A DNA stretch of 64,000 nt from Sinohyriopsis cumingii (taxonomy: Eukaryota > Mollusca > Bivalvia > Unionida > Unionidae). Each line of letters starts with the position of its first letter. Positions within the stretch are counted from its first letter, which is position 1. Made by a program: the position numbers and the translations under genes. The DNA is taken from assembly GCA_028554795.2 (NCBI GenBank), contig CM068838.1, positions 87,114,944-87,178,943 on the forward strand, written 5' to 3'. Under the pieces are notes generated by a model. It worked only from the letters and a program-made list of their open reading frames with translations, ran no database searches and was not told the origin of the DNA. Shown piece after piece: positions 13,801 to 28,900 of the stretch.

Positions 13801-16800
13801 CATGTTTTGTATGCGACTTTATTTATTAATTTCTGACCCCAATCATTGTAGAGCAGAAGAGGGATTTCAAAGCTGGTTTTCTCAATGCTCCCAGACATTT
13901 TGTAGCTACACATGTCAATATCATAGGCCACATGGAAAGACAGGCCAAGCTTCTCAATGAAGATACAGCAATCCAGAGCTGTACAGGATTCTGGAATGTG
14001 GCAGTGGATGGGCATGTTTGCTGGAAACGAGGGCAGCTCAACAAAACTCAGTGGACATTCTGCAATAATAATGATAATTAATATTAATAATAATAATAAT
14101 AACAACAACAAATTCATGAATCAACGTCACTTGTTGAAAGTAGGCAAATATGGTTTTGTAGCGGAAGACAGACTATGTTGGCAAAATAGCAAATGAGTCA
14201 AGAATCATTACACATATTTTAAACATTTGTAAATCAATACACTTCTGTTAAGATGGGTGATATCTAGAAGATCTGGGGAGATACCAATTCCTGTATTATC
14301 AACTGTCCCTGTTATAATGCATTTTCAGACTTTCTGCAATTTATTGTGATTTCAGTAAAAATGTTTCCTGTGAAGGCTTGGACAAGCTTGCATATGACCT
14401 ATAATGATTACAATTCCTCCCTGGTAATTCCGCTTTAAATAAGCTGATTTATGTTTGGCACAGCGATCAGAAGACGCAGATCTATTTCTGGACCTTTCTG
14501 AAGTACGATGAATTAAAAGCAGTTCATAATAAAATCATAATGAATAGTCATATGCATTTCATTTAACAATGACTAACCTTAAGTGTCTAAGGCAGGTTGC
14601 TCAAATTTATAATTTCATTGCAACAAATCAAATTTCATCATCAAGGGAGACAATCAATGCAAGCATAAAGCATCAATAAAACAGCATGATGAAAACATTT
14701 GTTTGTCATTAGTCACAGAATACAATGTGTAGTAGCTCATAAAGTACTCACAATTCTGGAGGATGCACATGACCCATGTTGTATTAATTTTATCAAGTGG
14801 TCAGTGATGGATTGTCTTCGTACAGCCATTGTGTGATCCTGCACCTGGCTGCAGGGTTGCCATGCTTTTTAAAACAAAAATTTCCAGATTTTTTCCACAA
14901 GTCTTCTGGGTAAAATTATTTATTCTTTCAAGGACCAGTTATGACCATTACTTAACAGAATTTTAAAAAATTTGGTTTAGAAAACATATTTTTAAAATCA
15001 AAGGTGATTTCTATTTTTAGATGCTCCAATAACATCTAATTTATACATATGACCATGTACCAAAACACAGTATCACTGGAAGTACTGAAATACAGTCCAA
15101 CCTGTACTAATGGTCATCCAAGTTCAGCAGTCACCTGGCTACAATGGCCATTCTAATTTTTCCTGTCAAAATTCTTTATAAATTTCATGTAATTACAGTC
15201 ACCTGTCTTCTGTGATCTGCGGTTATGTTTCTTAACCAAGCAACAGTTTGATTCTACTTTCCATGATCAGCAGCCATGTGTTTCTAAACCAAGTAGTGGT
15301 TTCATCTTCTGTGGTTGGTAGCCATGTTTTACTTGAACAAGCAATAGGTTCACCCTGCCTTCCATGGTCATTGAAGCTTACCTGCAGTGACCACTCCAAG
15401 TATGCAAATTAAACTTTTTTTGTTTTATGAGCAAGGCATGGTACATATAAAAATATATTATGTGAATCAATGTTTACACAGTTCATATTTTGATTGTACC
15501 ATAATCCAGTAAAACTCCAAGGTGTCAACATGTTGACTTCAAAAGTGGATTTTATCCTTACAGGAGAGGATCAAAGCTTGATAGTGGACAAAGTAGTTGT
15601 TTGGTTCCAGCAGAAATGAGAGCCAGGCAAACTCAGGTCCAAAGGGCTTTAAAAAATATAATGTCCAATTTTGATAATATTAATCCTGAGTGTAAGAGAT
15701 CACACACTATAAAAAGAAATGACGAGATTAATGAACATGCTGGAAATGGTTCCAGGATGCCACATCCCAGAGAATCAATTTATCAAGTTGAGATAAAAAA
15801 TCTCACATTAGAGGTATACTGCAGTAGTTATGTCCCTTACAGTTTAGAGGCTACTAACAATAGCCTCAACAAGATTCTTGTCATTCTCCAAACATGAAAG
15901 GTTGCAAACAAAGGCCAACTGTCTTTTGATCTGCTGACTTTGAGCAACTGCTTTAAATTTCAATCGTTTAAAGTATGAACACCTGTTTTCACACCTAATT
16001 ATGCCAACTGCCCTAAAAAAAGTCAGTTGTGTGTATCACAATTACAGGCAACTAAAATGGGGATCGAGATATGTACAAAAAAACACAGATCAGTGACTCT
16101 TTCAAGACTTAGTTATGATTTAATGCACATGGTGGATCAAATATAGCACAGATACAGTACCATTTAATGCATATGGAGGATTAAATATAGTTAGGATACA
16201 CTTTCATTGTGCAGAAGTTATTTTATGAAATTTTTATTTTTATTTTTGCTAAGAAGGTAAACTAAATAAATCTACCTTGGCAGCATACTACTGCTGATAA
16301 TAATAATAATACATGTGAAATAATAATTATGTGCCAATCCTAATACAGAGACACATTATTTACTGCAGTCCACCTAGTGGGAATAGGGGAGGTAATTTAT
16401 AAGATATTTTTTCCCTGATAGAGACATCAAAATGTTTTTGTCTTTCTGGAAGGGCTGGATTCTACATGTAGCTGAAAATAATTTCTAATGTTAATATATC
16501 AGATAATGAATTTGATAGAGAAATTCTTATCTCTTATGTAACTTACAGAAGTTGAGATGCTGAGCACTTTAAAAACTCTTTTAACGTAACTGAAAATAAT
16601 TGTGTCAAATACCAGTATACCAAATCCCATCAACACAATATTATAACTGCAAAGGTCCTTTAAAGAAAGGGCAATTTTACTTTTGAAATGATCAAAAGTG
16701 TATCCTTCTAAACTACTCGACGAGTCTAATATTTTTCTAGTCCACCCTACCGTTCCTCCAACCGCTGACTGAGGGTGAGTATGGGTTTCTGGTGTAGTCA

Positions 16801-19800
16801 CACTGGGGTTTCAGGAGGTGTTCTGTTATTCCTAACTGGTCAAGGAGGAGTTGTGTAGCTGCAGAGGTCAGCTGGCCAGCCAGTTGTGCAGTTTTGTTGG
16901 CCGCCATCTCTGAAACCCAGTTGGCCAGTGAGAACTCTGCAAAACACAAATGTACATTACGATAAAAGTTCATATTATTGTAAAGTTTACAGTATTGCTA
17001 AAAACTTTGAAGTTCCCATTTTGATAAAGAATGAATTATTGATGGAAGTAAAAACAACATACATGCAATTTCTAAATGTATACTTAATCTGAAGGAAACT
17101 GAAAATATTGTATAAAAGTAACATTTCTTGTTTTCTAACTCTATGGTGACCACATAAAATATACACCTTGAAGCTTTCTAAAAGCACCCAACCCTTCTTG
17201 AGAGCTGCCCCATCTTAAATGCATAAGAAAACATGCTACATGAGCCTTTGAGCATCAGCATATCATCATGTAGGCCTTTCTTTTCACCTGCAGTGCATTA
17301 TATGTAACAGTGAACACATAAACATGCCATCCCTCCCAACACAGGGTGGCTTTTGTAGAGACTTCATCATGCTTAGAATACAAGTACTCTGACGTGTGGT
17401 CCATGGATGACACTGGTTCTGAATATAAACTACAGAAAATGGTGAACATTTTAAAGCTAAAGTCACAAATTCTAATCAACTAACCATACCTACAGATATT
17501 TAAAAGTGTCAGATTTAAGTGTGCATGAATTTATTGCTAGGATTTATTCTCTTCAATAAAACTTACTTTTAAAACTCTCATATGCACGGGCATTACATGC
17601 AGGTATTTCCTCGCCTTGCAGTAAGGGTATCCCATCCTCACTGGGTAAACACAGAGGTGGTTTGTCTCCATTAGGGATACATATCATTAGTTTCAAATCA
17701 ACAATAAATCCAAGATTATTTTCCATCTTGTTGACTGTAAATCTGTTACAGAAAGAAAATGTCTTTCAAACTTATAGTTCTCAGAAATGAAAACTCTATT
17801 CAATTTGAGTATATAGAGACAGCACAATAAAAAAGGATCTAAAGAGTGTGAAATGAATAAAATAAAATATAAAGGTGACAAATATAAACTCTTTAAATAT
17901 AGGATAAAAATTGTTTAAATAACTGCATACTTGGCGTGAAATGATACACCAGTGCCAGTTATCGATGATTCATGATGTATAACTTATGATACAGTACTGA
18001 TACACATATCAACTTCATGGTACCGCGTCATCCTTAGAATGTATGCCAGTGGTAGGGTGCCGCCATTTTTTATGTTGCCATCTTGGTTGTATTTCCAGTA
18101 ACAAGGTTATTGACAGACACTGACTTATCATCTATTCATATGCCATTCTCAACCATGACAAGATAAAAAGAAAAATACTTCCAATTATAATACCTGTTAG
18201 TTGTCAGTGATTTTAATTAAAAAATTTTGGCCATTTCAGGATGCTCCATTTGATCAGATGCAGGACTCATTTTGGTCACCACAGTCTAATTGTTCTGTGC
18301 TTCTTGAAAGCTTTAAAAACATCTAATTTTATGTCTTCATTTAAACTTGGATGGCATTACACTGTTATCTTCAAAACATAAGAACTATGCAATTTTCTTC
18401 GGCAAAGAAAATCTTATCTAGAACATGTTTAAGTGTACTCACTGCAGACACAAAATAACTGCTACGGACACATGCACTCATTACTATCAGTGAAAAATGA
18501 AATTATTGACAACACATATTCACCTTCAACAAATTAAGGCAAGGTCACTACAACTCATGCAAGGTCATCATGCAAGGTCACTATAACTCATGCAAGGTCA
18601 TCATGCAAGGTCACTATAACTTGGAACTAGCTCCCTTGCAAATTCTGTGCTCATGTTTGTTTTATCCCATCATGACGTTCAGTCACTGATTACAAATATC
18701 AACATAAAAGAAGACATTCCAAACTTATTCCCCAATTTAAATACTTTACTGGTCATTTAATAGAATATTTTGCACAAAACATATCTGTTACTTCGATTCT
18801 ATTTGGATTGAATTTTGATGCAATGTTTCAGTTGTGTCACACAGTCATTTATCTATAGTTATTTCTGAATGGTAGTTATTGTTTTATACTGGACTTGAAC
18901 AAACAATATCAAACAATGATAACTGAATGTAACATATTTCACTACATGACACACCAGAAGTGTAGCCTTCACATTCAATCCAGGAAGACAAGATACAAAT
19001 AACTTCTTTTAAAAGTGGTCATTAAATCATCAGTTAAGTATTAACTCATACATGAGGAACAAGTCTAGAATATGTCTCCTTTACTTTGATATATGTCATA
19101 GGATATAAGATTGACTAATCATTTCATACATGAGGAACAAGTCTAGAAAATGTCTCCTTTACTTTGATATATGTCATAGGATACAAGATTGACTAATCAT
19201 TTCATACATGAGGAACAAGTCAAGAATATGTCTCCTTTACTTTGATATATGTCATAGGATACAAGATTGACTAATCATTTCATACATGAGGAACAAGTCT
19301 AGAATATGTCTCCTTTACTTTGATATATGTCATAGGATACAAGATTGACTGATCATTTCACCCTTGCTGCATACCCTCAAAAACTACAAGATTTTGGCTG
19401 ACTGTACATCATTATCTTCCTTAACTGAGTTCACATAAAGAATGTGTTCCATGGTCAATGGACACTGGCAAGGTATGCACTCTGGTCAATGTTCACTGTT
19501 TAGGACATATGCACGAGTCCAATATGTGCATCCTATCTGTGATTACAACACTACCTCATCATCTCTGTAATTTGTTCTATCTGAAGAATGCCACTCTCAA
19601 AATGTGGCTTTGATGTTATCATATTAGTTTGCACTTTCATCTGACATATATTACCATGAAGAACATGCCAGTTTTTACAAAATTTAAGGTCAGTATATGG
19701 AATATGAAACAGGTAACTGCCGTGAAACTTTGAATGCTTTCTCTGCCCTTTCCTTATTTTTCAAACCAATGTGACTCGGTAGCCAACAGCAGTGAATACT

Positions 19801-22800
19801 TTTTGGATAAAGTATTAGCCAATCATGTTTCTTTGAGACCTGGAATGTTAAAGGGTTGTCAGCTTTTATGTTTGCAACGTTTTCAGTTTGAAATTAGAAT
19901 CTATAATTTTGAGGTGTCATTGCAGTTCAACCATTTCAGAATGGTTATAATTTGTGTGGTAAAAATGGATGCTTTCTCCAGAAACCAATTCAAGATGGTA
20001 CCATTAGGGTTCTGCAATGACAGCAACAAAATTCTCTATATCTTTCAATATGGCTCTACACAAGAAAGCATAGCCACAATAGGAAACTCTGTAAAATGAG
20101 AGGCTTTGCTGAGTACATTATAAATTGGCAAAGATCAAAAATTATTTTGGGGAATTCTGATAGACAATTTGGTGATTTGGGAACTAATAACTCAACAGTA
20201 TTTCCAGCATTGATATTTGCTGTTTCTAAGGCATGACACATTTGTGCACCAAAAAGTATAATGAAATTTGGTTTCAGAACACAAAAAGTTTGGCATCATA
20301 TGTGAGATTAGATGGATTAAAAGATGGTTTGCAAGTATACTTAAAAGCCAAGTTCATTCATCCAGAAAAAGTGATGGTTCATTTGCCTGAGGTTATCTGA
20401 AGAAGGAGTTCTAAATGCAGTCCCAACTGTGCATCAGATACAATTGGTAAGTTTTACAAGCTAACCCATACACAAATGAGCCATAGTCAGACCCTCTGGT
20501 CTGCTCCCCAATTTGTGTTGAAAATAACTTGTATTAAACCCCAGGGCTTTTTGACATTTGTCCCTGATGTATCTAATATATGGAAGGAAACCTGTTTTAT
20601 GAAACAATGTTTAATGGTGTCTTGCAGGCTGACGGCTATTGAAGAGCAAGTTTCTTTTATGTGTGATACTATTACTATCAGCAAGAATTACTTGAAAAGT
20701 GTAATCGATTTCAAAGTTCAGTACGTGTACCTGTTTCAAGTGTTGCCATTTTTGACATAATCCCTAAGCCTGGTAGCCTACTTGGGGAATAATTAAGATT
20801 GCAACTCTGAAAATAGGTAGTGATCTATTGAAACAGAATTTTTTTTCAAGTCATTCTATTTACACTGATTAATACAATCTGTCTCCCATTGTATGCTACA
20901 TTTTTCAAGTCATTCTGTTTAAACTGATCAATACAGTCTGTCACCTATTGTATGTTACATTTTACAAGCCATTCTATTTAAACTGATTGATACAGTTTGT
21001 CACTCACTGTATGTTACATTTTTAAAGTCATTCTGTTTAAACAGATTAATAGTCTAACAGATTAATACAGTCTGTCACCCATTGTATGTTACATTTTTCA
21101 AGCCATTCTTTTGAAACAGGTTAATACAGTGTGTCACACATTGCATGTTATATTTTTAAAGTCATTCCATTTAAACTGATTAATGCAGTCTGTCACACTG
21201 TATTTTACATTTTTAAAGTCATTCTATTTAAACTGATTTATACAGTCTGTCACACATTGCAAGCTACATTTTTCAAGTCATTCTATTTAACTGATTAATA
21301 CAGTCTGTCACACATTGCAAGCTACATTTTTAAGTCATTCTATTTAACTGATTAATACAGTCTGTCACTCATTGTATGTCCCTTTTTGCAATTCATTATC
21401 TCATGAATACACATGACAAAATAAACACCACTTACTTGATCTGGATAGCACCATCTGCCAGTGTCAGTATGTGTTCCTCACCTGAAAATAAAATTAAAAT
21501 GAAATACAACTTTAAGAAAGGTAACTTTGAAATTTTAAGACTAATTAACTGCAAGAAAAATTTGTTTTTATATCATCAAAGATCCAGGCTATTCAATATC
21601 ATTAAAAACTATTATCTGTTATGTATTTTTTTTAGTTGAATATCATATCCAAGGGTCATTACATTTAAAAAGATGGGCAAAGAGACCTTGTTGCAAACTG
21701 TCCAAAAATTAATAATAGCTCTCATAACATAGTCATGATCATGAATCTCATTAAACAGATTCCATTTTTAAATTAAACTTGTTTAATATTTATATTAGAC
21801 GTTAATTTACTTTTGACTCATGGGAAATCAATTTGACAGCATAATTTCCTATCATTAGACATCTTATATTTGTGTCACTATACAGTAACATGATAATCTT
21901 ACAGTCTTCAGTATAAGGTGGCCTAACTTTTAACATGGGACACTTTTAATACTACTACTACTAATAGTAATAATAAACTTTGTTTCATGAGGGTAACTCA
22001 TTTTAAATATATTATTCTCCCCAGATGCCCTTAGGATGAAAAAACTATTGTAAATACAAAATGTATAACAAAGCATACAAGTATATTAAGTACATCTAGC
22101 ACATGGTATTGATAATAATTGGAGTACATGCATTTCAAAACTAACAATGAAAATTACTTTTGAGATAATTCTCAATCGTTTTCAAAGGCATATAGATTTG
22201 TTTCTCATTTAATGTTTTATGGGAGAGTTTATTTCAATAAACACCTCCAAAGTAAATGAATGATTCTTGTTGTCTTTGTTTTTGGCAATCATGTTAGTAG
22301 ATAGTTCTTTGCTACTGATACAAATTAAATTCCTTGGTATTGTTTCTGACTTGATACAAAAGATGTTATGCAAATATGTTGACCAAATAGTTTCTTTGTT
22401 TTGAACATTATTACAGACTCAGAGTATAGTAACCTGTACTCAGTCATGTCAAAGCAGAGTATAAGAACCTGTACTCAGTCATGTCAAAGTAGAATTTTGG
22501 ATGATGCGTCCAAAAGCAAATTACAATAAGTGTGTGTGTGTGTGTTTTAGATTTTTAACACAGCTTTAACAATTTTTTCAGTCGTATCGCTATCATGTCT
22601 GCAGTGTGGCACTTAATAGTTATGTCTAGCACTGTGGCATCATGCTGCAGACATGTAGCATAATGTCCCACCCAGTCACATTATCCTGACACCAGGCCGA
22701 CCAGTCCTAACACTAACTTCTTAATGCTGAGTGTCAAGTGAGGCAGCTGCTAGTACAATTTTTATAAGTCTTAGGGTATGACTTAACCAGTGTTTGAACC

Positions 22801-22935
22801 TGATACCTCCTACATACAATGCAAATGCTCCAACATATTATGCCACAAGAGCAGTAGTTACAATAAATTGTTCAGGTTCTTTTTTTAAGTTTATGCATCC
22901 TTTCAATAATATTTTCAATCAAATATCTTCTGACT

Positions 22936-22969
<34 letters not shown>

Positions 22970-25900
22970 TTATGTCCATCTGTCCATCCATCCATCCATC
23001 ATAGTCTCTCCAAAGCTCCTGCACATATCTGCAGTGACCATTCCATGTATGTACATTCAGCTTATTCTGTTTGATGAGTAAGGCATGGTGTGTGTGTGTG
23101 TGATTTGGATTTGTAACGTAGCTTTAACAATTTTGTAGTCATATTTCTATGACATCTGCAATGTGACAGTTTATAGTGATGTCTAGTACTGGGGCATCAT
23201 GCCGCAGACATGTAGCAACATGTCCCACCCAGTCACATTATCCTGACACCAGGCCGACCAGTCCTAACATTAACCACTTAATGCTCAGCGCCAAACAAGG
23301 CAGCTGTTAGTACCATTTCTTTAAGTCTTTGGTATGACTCGGTTGGGGATCAAACCCACGATCTTCTGCTTCCGACACAGACGCTCTAACCACTAGGCCA
23401 CTGGAGCAGTTTGATCCAATCAGAACATTGCCATTGCAAGGCCTGGTGTTATTATAAAGGTATATTACCTGAATCAATGTTTAAACATTTCATATTTCTA
23501 TTGTACTCATGGTAAATACTGAAAGCACATAGCACATAAATGTGGTAGTCATGTGATGCAACAAAACCATTGCTGACACGTTCTATTCTTGATGAATCTG
23601 TCTCCAAGTTTCTGGTCCTTGTTCTCTAAATAATATCTTCAGAATTATGTCTTCATTCTTTGACAAACATTATGTGAGTTTATTACTTTTTTAATTTTGT
23701 ACATCATTGGAAAGGGGGTGTTGATATCACATGGCTATTGAACCTTGGATGTCATTAACAAGTAAGTTGCGAGATTTTTGTTGTCATGTGACTGGCAATG
23801 CAAATGGCAAGCACCAGGTAAATTTGATCAACCTGTAGTTTCATCTCAACTGTAACCAGATTAAATACATAACAATTATAATATTCACAATTTTCCAAAA
23901 AATTATTTTCCAATCAATTTCATGCAGATATGACTTGATGTAACATCATTTAAGTTTTCTAAGACTGCTGGTAAGTGGCTACCTTATGCTATGCCACCAC
24001 TGCATATCTACTCATGTGATAAATGGAATAGTGAATAGTATATCTTCTGGAACCTGAGACTCAAAATCTGGGAGAAACAAAGTTGTGCTGCACTATTATA
24101 TGACACACATGATAGAATTTTCAACTTTGTATTTTACGAGTTTCATAACACGAGTTGTAAAACGGTGTATTCGCAATGAGCCAAGTGAACTTTAGCTGTC
24201 ATAGCAATTCATGAAAATATCTACAATTTGGCACTACAGATATGGAATAATGTGATTACATTTGACTGAATAGAGAAATGTGGCACAATACTTGCTTGTT
24301 GAAATTATCTTGAACGTAGGTAAACAGCATTCTAAAATGCTAGGCCAGATCTCTGCAATTTGACCTTAGCTTTTGATCTGAAGGACACTTATCACCCCAA
24401 ACCTGTAAGGAAATTCTGTCACAACTTTGAAGGATAGTGAAGTTTTGGACAACACTAAGGCAGAAATAAAGATGCTTCAAACAAACTTTAAACAAACTAC
24501 TATTTAATATTACAAGATTGTTGGTCAGCAAGTAAAAGCTGACAATTTATCAAAATTAATTCGTAAAATTTTCATTATCACTAAGTGCTGTTGCAGTAAA
24601 AAAAAACATGGGACCCAGGGTAGGCACTTTTAATATAGAATAGTCACCCATAGATCCATTTAGAATTTTGTATTGTTTTCATATGAATCCTTTGGGTAAT
24701 CCGAGTAGCCTAAAATATATTTTGAAAAAAATGTGCCTTCCCCAGGTACCATGTATGTTTAAATGGAATAGCCCTAAGACAATCTGCAAACATTTGCAAC
24801 TACTGTACATGTCCAACTTGTGAAATAAACTAGTATTCTGTCTAGGGTAAGGATTTGGGGGGAGGGTGGTCGAAAACACGAACTTTAAAAAATGGAATAT
24901 GCTCCAACTCTATCTGCCATAAGCAGATCTTTTAGAGATGTAAAAACATTACCCTTTACAGTATAGTTACTTACCCCAGTCCAGTGTTATAAAGCGTTCA
25001 CTGAATCTATGTGGTCCAAATGCCATGTCAATATGGAAGTCACACGGATCTAGTTTAAACCAGAAAGGGATGTATCGTTGCACAACCAGGGTACTGAATG
25101 GAACAGGAATGGCAAAGTTAAGACAGCACTGCAGGCCAAAACAATTATCTGGCATCTGACACAACACAACATTCTTCAAGGACTTTGGTAATTTTGTGAG
25201 AAATGATGTTAGGTTCCACGGACAGCCTATAAAAGAATGAGAATAAAGTTTCCATCATATACAATTATTGCCAATTTAGCCAGTTAATTCACAAAGGCTT
25301 TATTCATTTGGAGAGCAGTCTATTGATGTAATCTACATGTTGTTTATAATAAATTTACTTAAATTATAAAACTTCTTGCTCTTAACCAGATATGTGTCAA
25401 TACAGTATGGATGCACCAAGCAACAATGTGCAAAGAAGTCAAACAAGGGCCATAATCCTATTTTAAAATGTTGGAGAATGATTAAAACAACTTGATCCAG
25501 ACCTTCATAATTTAACACCAATCCATCAAGTTACTGACGTAAACAAAATTCACAATTAAATGACAGAACAATTTGTGACATGACAAAACAGACAGGTAAG
25601 AGTAACCATGCTTTATACTACTGTGCTCCCTCACTATAAAGTCCCTCAATATACTGCTGCCCTCTTATACTGCAGGTATGCTCAAGGATCCCATAATAAT
25701 TGGTCATGTTTTGTTTGTCTTAGTAACTTAAACTATTTCACTTCATTTTATGCTAGGCCATGAATTACTGAATTTCCTCATGAAATAATTGTGATAATTC
25801 ACTGGGATGAAATAAGATAAATATTTTCACTGCTGCATCAATAAAATTACAACCAGAATTGTCTGAGCTACTTTTAGACACTTGCATGATCTAGTGGTAT

Positions 25901-28900
25901 TAAGGTCACCTCACATACAGATAAACTCAAATAGAATAAATTGGCATACATTTTTTTTCTTAAACTTTATGTTAGGAAGAAGAATTATGTTACTACTGAT
26001 ATTTTCTGTGTGAATATACACAAAACACAGCAAAATATAAATGAAACAGCTGATATTATCATGCAGGACTTCAATATTGCTAGCCAATATTTTTCAGCAA
26101 AATATAAAATGAAAATTTGAATAATGGATATATTTCATATCTTTGCCACTTGTGAAAATTGTAATGATAAAGTCTTGTTGACAGATCTCTCAATATAAGG
26201 CTTCCTCAAGTCTATTTATGGCATTTAAAAATAGCATTATAAAGAGAGAGTACTGTATCTTCATAATGTAATTTCTGGGTATAAATAGTGCACAAGCGTT
26301 AACAAGGGCAAATAAATAATTTGGCACATAGCTATTAATACTGTAAAACAACATACCTTCAGGAGGCTCTTGCAGCACACATTTACCTTCAGAGAAGTAT
26401 TTCTACAGACAAAATAAAATTGAAATTCTGAAGAGATAGTGGGACAATGTAAAAAAATTCTCATTCAGCAAATGGTATCATGAAGCTACTTTTTAGAAGG
26501 TTAATTGGCTTGAAAATGAGGTTCAATAGTTTCTAAACAATAATCATTTTATCTTGGGTCATTAAATCTATGGTTTACAGCAATATCATGAAGCTACTAA
26601 TTAAAAAGTTAATTGGCTTGAAAATGAGGTTCTAAACAAAGATCATTTTATCTTGGGTCATTAAATCTATGGTTTACAGCAATATCATGAAGCTACTAAT
26701 TAAAAGGTTAATTGGCTTGAAAATGAGGTTCTAAACAATGATTATTTTATCTTGGGTCATTAAATCTATGGTTTACAGCAAGCAAAAATCCACAAAACTG
26801 GTACTCCATGAAAATTATGAATTCACAATACTAGTTAATAACTAAAAGAACTAAATTTTATTTTGGTCAAATGAGACACAAGCTTACCTTAATTCCGAGT
26901 GCTTCTAGAAGCAAATTAAATGCTTCTTCAGTCAGAGCTCCACCAACAGCATTTTTCAGGCCTTCAAAAGTTAAAGCTGAAACAGAAAATGTCATAGAAT
27001 ATAATGAGATGGATCTCACTTCTGTCAGACGTGGAACTGGAGTAGTAGTAGTAGTAACAGAGTTTAATAATACGTCAGCACAATACTAGCTGTACAATGC
27101 AAATTAGAGGTCAAGCTATAAACATTCACATGTAAGGAACTGCACGCAAGTCTGGGACGATACTGCCTTCCTGATAAATATAAAAGGAGCTGCTAAATGA
27201 AGAAGGTAAAGACGTTGAAACGTGTAAATAAAATGACACCTAAAGACAAAAAATATAGAACAGAGTCAAGATGTTTTAACTGCTCTGGTGGTACACTATA
27301 CTGTTTCTTCATTGAGTTAACATCAAAAATTTTTGTATCAATGGGTGAAGTGACAAACTTTACAAGACTGCATTCCACTGTCAGTGTGCACACTCTGGTC
27401 AAGATCCACACTTCAGGAGGTATGCACAAAGTATGTACATGTTCCCAATATGCAATTAGCACATGGATAATTTGCTATTCATGGAGCCCATTTTTTCTTA
27501 ACAAACAATCTGAATATGTCAGACATGATATTTCATATGGATAAATGCCTATTCACTCTGCATTGTAGAGCATCTAAGAATGACATTTTCCGTCAAGGTG
27601 TGGATATCATATTAATGATATGACCTATGATGTCCTTGTTTGTCCTTTCCAGGTGAAGAGGAAATTCCATCATATTCGGATATTAGTTGGAGCTCGTCTT
27701 TGTGATCCACTGTTTCTCATGGACAATGCTCTTGCCATAAGTAGAACTACCTTTAAAGCTACCATTGAGGCTGTTTTGCTCAGGTCAGGTTATCATTCAC
27801 ATCACTATAATGTACATACCTGTCACATTGCAGCAGATACCAGTGCTGATAAGGCTGGAATTCCGTACCATAATAATAATAATAATAATGCTGAAAATAT
27901 TTATGGTAGGAAACATTATTAGGTCTTTAAGTTTGTTCTTGCAGTCGAATCTGATCCAGCCTTGGGTCGATGGTCCTTTAATGTATCTTGTAGATATATT
28001 CAGGTGCACTCTGATAGAATAGAGCTTGCTTTGTGTTGAGGCATATATCACAGCGTGTGCCTCACTTGTCGGTGCACACTTGTGTCGATCAATGCACTAT
28101 TCTGCTTCTTTACTTAGTGATACCATCATACAAATTTGGAACACATCAGAGACATTGTATAGCTTGTTCTTGCCAGTCATTCATTTTCACATCCTTTGCT
28201 ACATTGTCATTCCAGCTGTATTTTCTATTAGTGAACATGTGAATTCCTAACTGGTTATCAAATACATATATCTAATATTGTTACCTTTAGGCACATCTGG
28301 ATTATTATGCAGTTTGAAATCTAGTTCATCCATTTTCCATGTTATTGCATTCTCAGTCATTATTATGTTTCTTTATCTATACATTTCCTTAAATTGGGGG
28401 CATTTGTTACAGTTGCACTGTTCCATAGTCACAAGACTCCCTTCACTTTGTTTGGGCCATTGCCAAGTTTCATGCATTCACAACTTTGCTTTTGACCCCC
28501 AATTTGTGTCAGCTCTTAACTGTACTCAACTAATAAGCCCATATACTTCAAACACGCTACCTACAGTGCATGTATGGAGTACTGGCTGATGTTTGTTGTC
28601 ATAACAATTCTCAGAATCAGACTTATCGAGTTTCAGTTATCAGTGTCCCAATATACCTCGTATCAGACCCTTGCTGTTCCATATACAGGTGCTGGACACT
28701 CTTCACAGCCCTACAAACTCCCCCAAGTCTCTCTTCCTCAGGTGTTCCCATAGAAACCATTCAGAGCTCAGCTGGTGCAGTGTGCTGTGACAGGATTTGC
28801 CCTAATTATGCCAATTTTTTTATATATTAACTATAAAGTTTATATTGAACCTATGTATTGTGTATTATTTAAATTAGCACAAAGATACATTATCTTTGAG

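Noticed and set aside
15601-15897. Plus-strand frame of 98 codons
   Set aside because: The composition looks protein-like, but no family is recognised and no flanking exon or element end is visible.
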